From Paramecium pentaurelia (taxonomy: Eukaryota > Ciliophora > Oligohymenophorea > Peniculida > Parameciidae): a stretch of 64,000 bases of DNA. Of the stretch, positions 60,612 through 64,000 are shown piece after piece. Where the stretch lies: positions 563,868 through 627,867 of the forward strand of contig CAJJDO010000034.1 of assembly GCA_905183005.1 (NCBI GenBank), in the 5' to 3' direction. The notes under the pieces were generated by a model, which was given only the letters and a program-made list of their open reading frames with translations, made no database searches and was not told where the DNA came from. The position numbers and the translations under genes were made by a program. Positions within the stretch are counted from its first letter, which is position 1, and every line of letters begins with the position of its first letter.

Positions 60612-62043
60612 TCAACTCATTATCTTCTTCCTCTTTAACCTCTTCATCTTGTTATTATTCTTATCTGTTGCATCAACTTATTATCTTTGGTCATCAGATT
60701 CTATTGTAATTGTTAACTTCACCATGTCATCGTATTAACTTTTATTATTATTTTAGGAAATTATGAAGAATATTAACTTCATTATTCTGTGGAGCTTTTC
60801 CAGTATTGGTGTGGGTTGAAAAAATTAAGAATACTCTTAGAAGGTCACAAGTTTCTTTACATATTCTTAAAAACTGGTTAGGCATCTTCATCTAATTATT
60901 TAATCTATTCAGCAAGCAATTAGGAATTCCATCTTCAAAATAGAATTTGATTTATGATTAAATATAGTTTATGTTTCTTAATCTTTTGAAGTTTAACATT
61001 TTCATCAAATGCCTCTACTAAAAATCCTAAAGATTCATATTTATTTTTGACTTAATTGAATATATTCTAATTTTGTTCATAATATATATGTAAAACTAAT
61101 TTGCCTCTCTGCATATCTAAAATATTCAATGTTAAGTTAAAAGTTCCTCATTCCTAAAAAGTTTTAGTTTGTAGTATGAAATTAATTATTTACATCACTA
61201 AATTTAAGACTATTAGTTTAATCATCATATTTCCTATATTTAATGTAAATTAATCGATGATTTCGCTGGCTCTATTGGAAATAGAGAATATTTGATGAAG
61301 AAAAAAAGTAAATACTAATAGTTCCTTATTAAATCTCTTAGATTCCTGATTAATTCTGTAAAATAATAAAAATTTTACTTCTCTACTAAGTTGAACTCTT
61401 TTCAATTTTGTCAAGGTATTAAATAAACTTAGATGGGATTTAGTGAAAATTATTTTGTGTTTGGATTACAAATTTATTTGTTTATTTTTTATAATTTTTC
61501 AAATGGAGCCAGTTATTGAGTTGAACTATAAGGTTATCGATTAGAAATTTTAGCTGAGTCCAATTGAGATGACGATGATGAAAACTATTGCTATTATATT
61601 TATTCTTATTTGGCTGAAAAATATTTTGAATTAAAAAATCAAATTAGATTGGGTATTTTATTAAATAAAGTTTGAATTTTAGAAAGGCTCTTTCTTATTT
61701 TATTATTATCCTTCAACAGATTGTATCAATTTAATTTCTTTCAAAAAAAATACTATTGAATTTTCCATAATTATTATTTTTGGCATGCTTAAATAAATCT
61801 ACAAATGGTTATTGACAAATCTCTTGATTACTGCTGTTTTTGTTTGAATCCTATAACTGTATTCAATTATCTTCTAACTTGTAATGTTACAAATTAAACT
61901 TCTTCATATTTGCTGGATATTTTGGCAAAATTTAATGTATATATGTATTATATCTTCATTTTTTTTAATTTCATTTAGATTTTTTTCTGAATATACTAAC
62001 TTGCTAAAATAATTGTAAAGATCTTCTTAAAATTATTTTTCAT
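60612..62043 (-). CDS. Multi-intron gene, incompletely modelled
   Basis: The start MKNNFKKIFTIILASQ is 38 bases from a divergent start. A 28-base intron (GTTAGAAGAT...GTTATAG, near 61856-61883) joins YEEVQFVTLQ to a convincing helical block (QQPFVDLFKHAKNNNYGKFNSI). Further blocks in order: a Ser/Gln-rich linker (QFSSSSSQLDSAK), a hydrophobic helical block (RFNKELLVFTFFLHQIFSI, ASEIIDQFTLNIGNM), a beta block (GTFNLTLNILDMQRGKLVLH), and a soluble block (DGIPNCLLNRLNN, RICKETCDLLRVF). The blocks lie in changing frames and not all joins show a standard intron, so exon ends and the stop (placed at 60612-60614) are provisional. No family is recognised. It may be a real gene with several introns or partly decayed. 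Confidence 0.45.
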
Positions 62044-62081
62044 GTACCTTTGCTATTCCTAGATTAATATAAGTATCACTA

Positions 62082-62297
62082 ATGAATTCATGCTATTATT
62101 CTCATATTTTATTAGTTTTAACAACAGCTTATTATAAATATTAAAGTGCTGCTGAAAGTTCTTAAAAAGCTAAGGCTTAATTATTGATGTTTAGCGAAGT
62201 AGAAGACTATAGCATATATGTTTAACCCACTAAATCATCTATTGATTAATCAAATTTATATAGAGACAATATTTATAAAGACAATTATAAGTAATGA
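62082..62297 (+). CDS. Small single-TM protein, 71 aa
   Basis: MNSCYYSHILLVLTTAYYKYQ gives a short N-terminal hydrophobic segment, followed by an Ala/Gln/Lys stretch and a well-formed polar tail (SEVEDYSIYVQPTKSSI, DQSNLYRDNIYK). Intron-free, ending AAG TAA TGA. No family is recognised. The tail is among the best coding-like stretches in this part of the window. Confidence 0.5.
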
Positions 62298-62329
62298 GTA
62301 CTTTCATCATATTTATTGACTTTTTTTTT

Positions 62330-62900
62330 TAATCTTGGTGAGCATTCAATACTTGACCTTAATATATGGAGAACATTTTATGTGAATAATATCATCTTTA
62401 CTTATTGAATTTCAATTTATTAATTTATACTTGCCATCAAATCAATTATCATTCAAAAATCTGTTATGATATCAGATTATCTTCTGATTTCAAAATTAAT
62501 TTAATTAATATAAAACTACTTCTTCAACATCTTAAATAATCGAATTGATGTTCCCCTTTTTTTAATTTTTGCTCAAATAATTATAGGTTATTATGATAAT
62601 CATTAAATGTTAGGAATAATTTGCCTTGCATTATAATTAAGCAACTGAATTCTAAAATCTGAAGTTGTGTCGCTTACACCACTTATAGGCTTAATTAGTT
62701 CACTGGTAACGCTGTTTCATAAATAAACTCATCCATGAAAATAAATATAGGTTCCAAATTTCTTCTTAATTTCATATTCTCTATTTTAATTAAAAAAATT
62801 AAGTAAATAAGATTCATTTGTAGTTCAAGGTCAAACTTCACCAAATTTTTATTTTTGCATTATTCATCTGTAAATGATCTAAAGCTTAAGAAAATAATTA
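62330..62900 (-). pseudogene. Minus-strand frame that is protein-like but carries several TGA codons
   Basis: From about 62850 down to 62550 one minus-strand frame reads naturally (TTNESYLLNFFNQN, REYEIKKKFGTYIYFHG, NSVTSELIKPISGVSD, TTSDFRIQLLNYNARQ). It holds TGA after FGEV, after the following Pro, after YFHG, after VYL, after PNIQ and after PIII. No frameshift is needed, and no intron of usual size removes these codons. Most likely a decayed gene; see findings for the alternatives. Confidence 0.35.
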
Positions 62901-62936
62901 TGATTACAATTATAAAATATAATAATAAATAATTTA

Positions 62937-64000
62937 ATGAAACTAACTTTTTATTTACTCCGAAAAACCGATACATTTGGTGTAAAATTTAATCCTGCAA
63001 TCAACAACAAAATGAATTTTACTTATAAAACTATTTTAGGGGGACTTTTTTCTTTAATCATTTATTCACTTAGTGCAGCTTATTGTGTATATGAAATGTA
63101 CAGATGGATGAATATGGATATGGTTCCTATTGTGACAACTGAGATTCATAGTTTTAATAATGACATTGAAAATCTTTTGGATGAATCTAATGCTTAGATT
63201 GAATTTGAAATCTTTAATAAAGCAAATGGAAATGACTTAATTAATCCATTCAATTAAACTTAACTTGTATTGACTCCAATTTTGAAGAATTATTCCAATG
63301 GAAAGGAGTAAACTGTCGGATATAATTTTTCTTAATTTGTGTCTGAAAATATATTTTCTCCATAATTTAGACTTAATTCAAAAAGTGAATATTAAATTTC
63401 TTTTGCAAGATGTACACAAGAAATGCTACTTGAAGGTTAAATTTGTGCAGACTAAGAAATTTTAAATAACTTTTTCAACCAAAGAGGAAACGAATTGTAA
63501 GTTAACATAATTCTCAAAATAGTTGATCCAAGGACATTTAAAGAAAAATAAATAAAAAAAACATATGGAATAATTTTAGAAGAAATAGAATGCTAAATAA
63601 CTAAAATTAGCATGGAATATACACATTATTAGATATATAAAGATTTTATATTTCCAACCCCAATCAATAAAATATTTGTAAGTGAAACAGTTGAATAAAC
63701 AACTTATGGAACTAAAGACTATTGTTCAAAAAGATTTGTTGAAGAAAGTTATGCTTTATTATGGATAACTACATCTTAGGTTGCATATGTTTAGAGAATG
63801 TAATATCCTGAAATTGGAGATGTATTAGCCAATATTGGATCGATTATAGAGGTTTTATTCCTAATAGAGCTTTTCATTCATAAATTCAACGAAAGTTGCT
63901 TGATCAATTCTATGAAAGAGCAAATCCTTTCATTTTATTATCCTGAATTATAGTTTATTAAATTGAAAAAAAATTGTTTAGGTATTATTAAGAATTGTTC
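62937..64000 (+). CDS. Membrane protein with large extracellular domain (partial, runs off right edge)
   Basis: MKLTFYLLRKTDTFGVKFN is followed by one TM segment (LGGLFSLIIYSLSAAYCVYEMYR) at residues about 35-58. A long extracytosolic domain of about 240 residues comes next, with scattered cysteines (SFARCTQEMLLEGQICAD, EEIECQITK), then a second hydrophobic stretch (DVLANIGSIIEVLFLIELFI). Two TM helices flanking a large domain is a common plan in a Paramecium-specific membrane protein family of unknown role. No intron is needed before 63975; a GTATTATTAAG sequence near 63981 may begin one. The C-terminus is not in the window. Confidence 0.7.

Noticed and set aside
60583..60640. Acidic reading EEVKEEEDNELNASAL as the end of the 60.6-62.0 kb gene
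   Set aside because: This frame has no TGA before the start of the next gene, so it may be a shadow. I placed the stop in the frame that has one but gave the model low confidence.

Overview
The window is about 75% A+T eukaryotic DNA that reads as protein only in the ciliate nuclear code, where TAA and TAG mean glutamine and TGA is the only stop. Introns are tiny, 18-35 bases with GT...AG ends. Intergenic gaps are often under 60 bases. Together these point to a Paramecium macronuclear scaffold, most likely of the P. aurelia group. A tRNA with anticodon UUA and glutamine-tRNA architecture (43983-44053) is the molecule that reads UAA as Gln. Gene models were made by hand in code 6. For most of them, total length minus introns is divisible by three, which is the main internal check.

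Layout. 1-8.5 kb: partial cysteine-rich surface protein, two weak small ORFs, a hybrid histidine kinase with receiver domain, and an unknown Cys-containing protein. 8.5-11.5 kb: tandem pair of SLC37-like transporters 11 bases apart. 11.5-20.7 kb: coiled-coil and membrane proteins, plus a helical protein split by an assembly join (single n flanked by a 1085-base repeat). 20.7-28.5 kb: three zinc peptidases head to tail on the minus strand (IDE-like M16, cytosolic carboxypeptidase M14, carboxypeptidase Q M28), then a CNNM-type DUF21/CBS protein. 29-33 kb: small unknown genes, one with a possible +1 frameshift.

33-45.7 kb: atypical kinase with DFD in place of DFG, UBE2S-like E2 enzyme, Rieske iron-sulfur protein, a short DIX-domain protein, proteasome ATPase Rpt1, a PHD-like zinc finger protein, a cyclic-nucleotide-type K+ channel, tRNA-Gln(UUA), and a PH-domain kinase. 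45.7-56.6 kb: membrane proteins, eIF4E/4EHP-like cap-binding protein, a large coiled-coil protein, an LMBR1-family transporter and small unknowns. 56.8-62.9 kb is the least orderly part: a decayed PTB-like RRM gene, a multi-intron gene I could not fully model, a strand with repeated in-frame TGA, and intact small genes between them. A partial membrane protein runs off the right end.

There is no operon logic of the bacterial kind. Neighbours mostly look unrelated, apart from the duplicated transporters and the peptidase trio. I saw no mobile element, CRISPR array or clear telomere. The observations most worth checking are the DIX protein, the ATGA and TCATGA gene overlaps, the glycine-free DFD kinase, the assembly duplication with synonymous differences (one of them CAA versus TAA), and the region where a minus-strand frame looks coding apart from several TGA codons.
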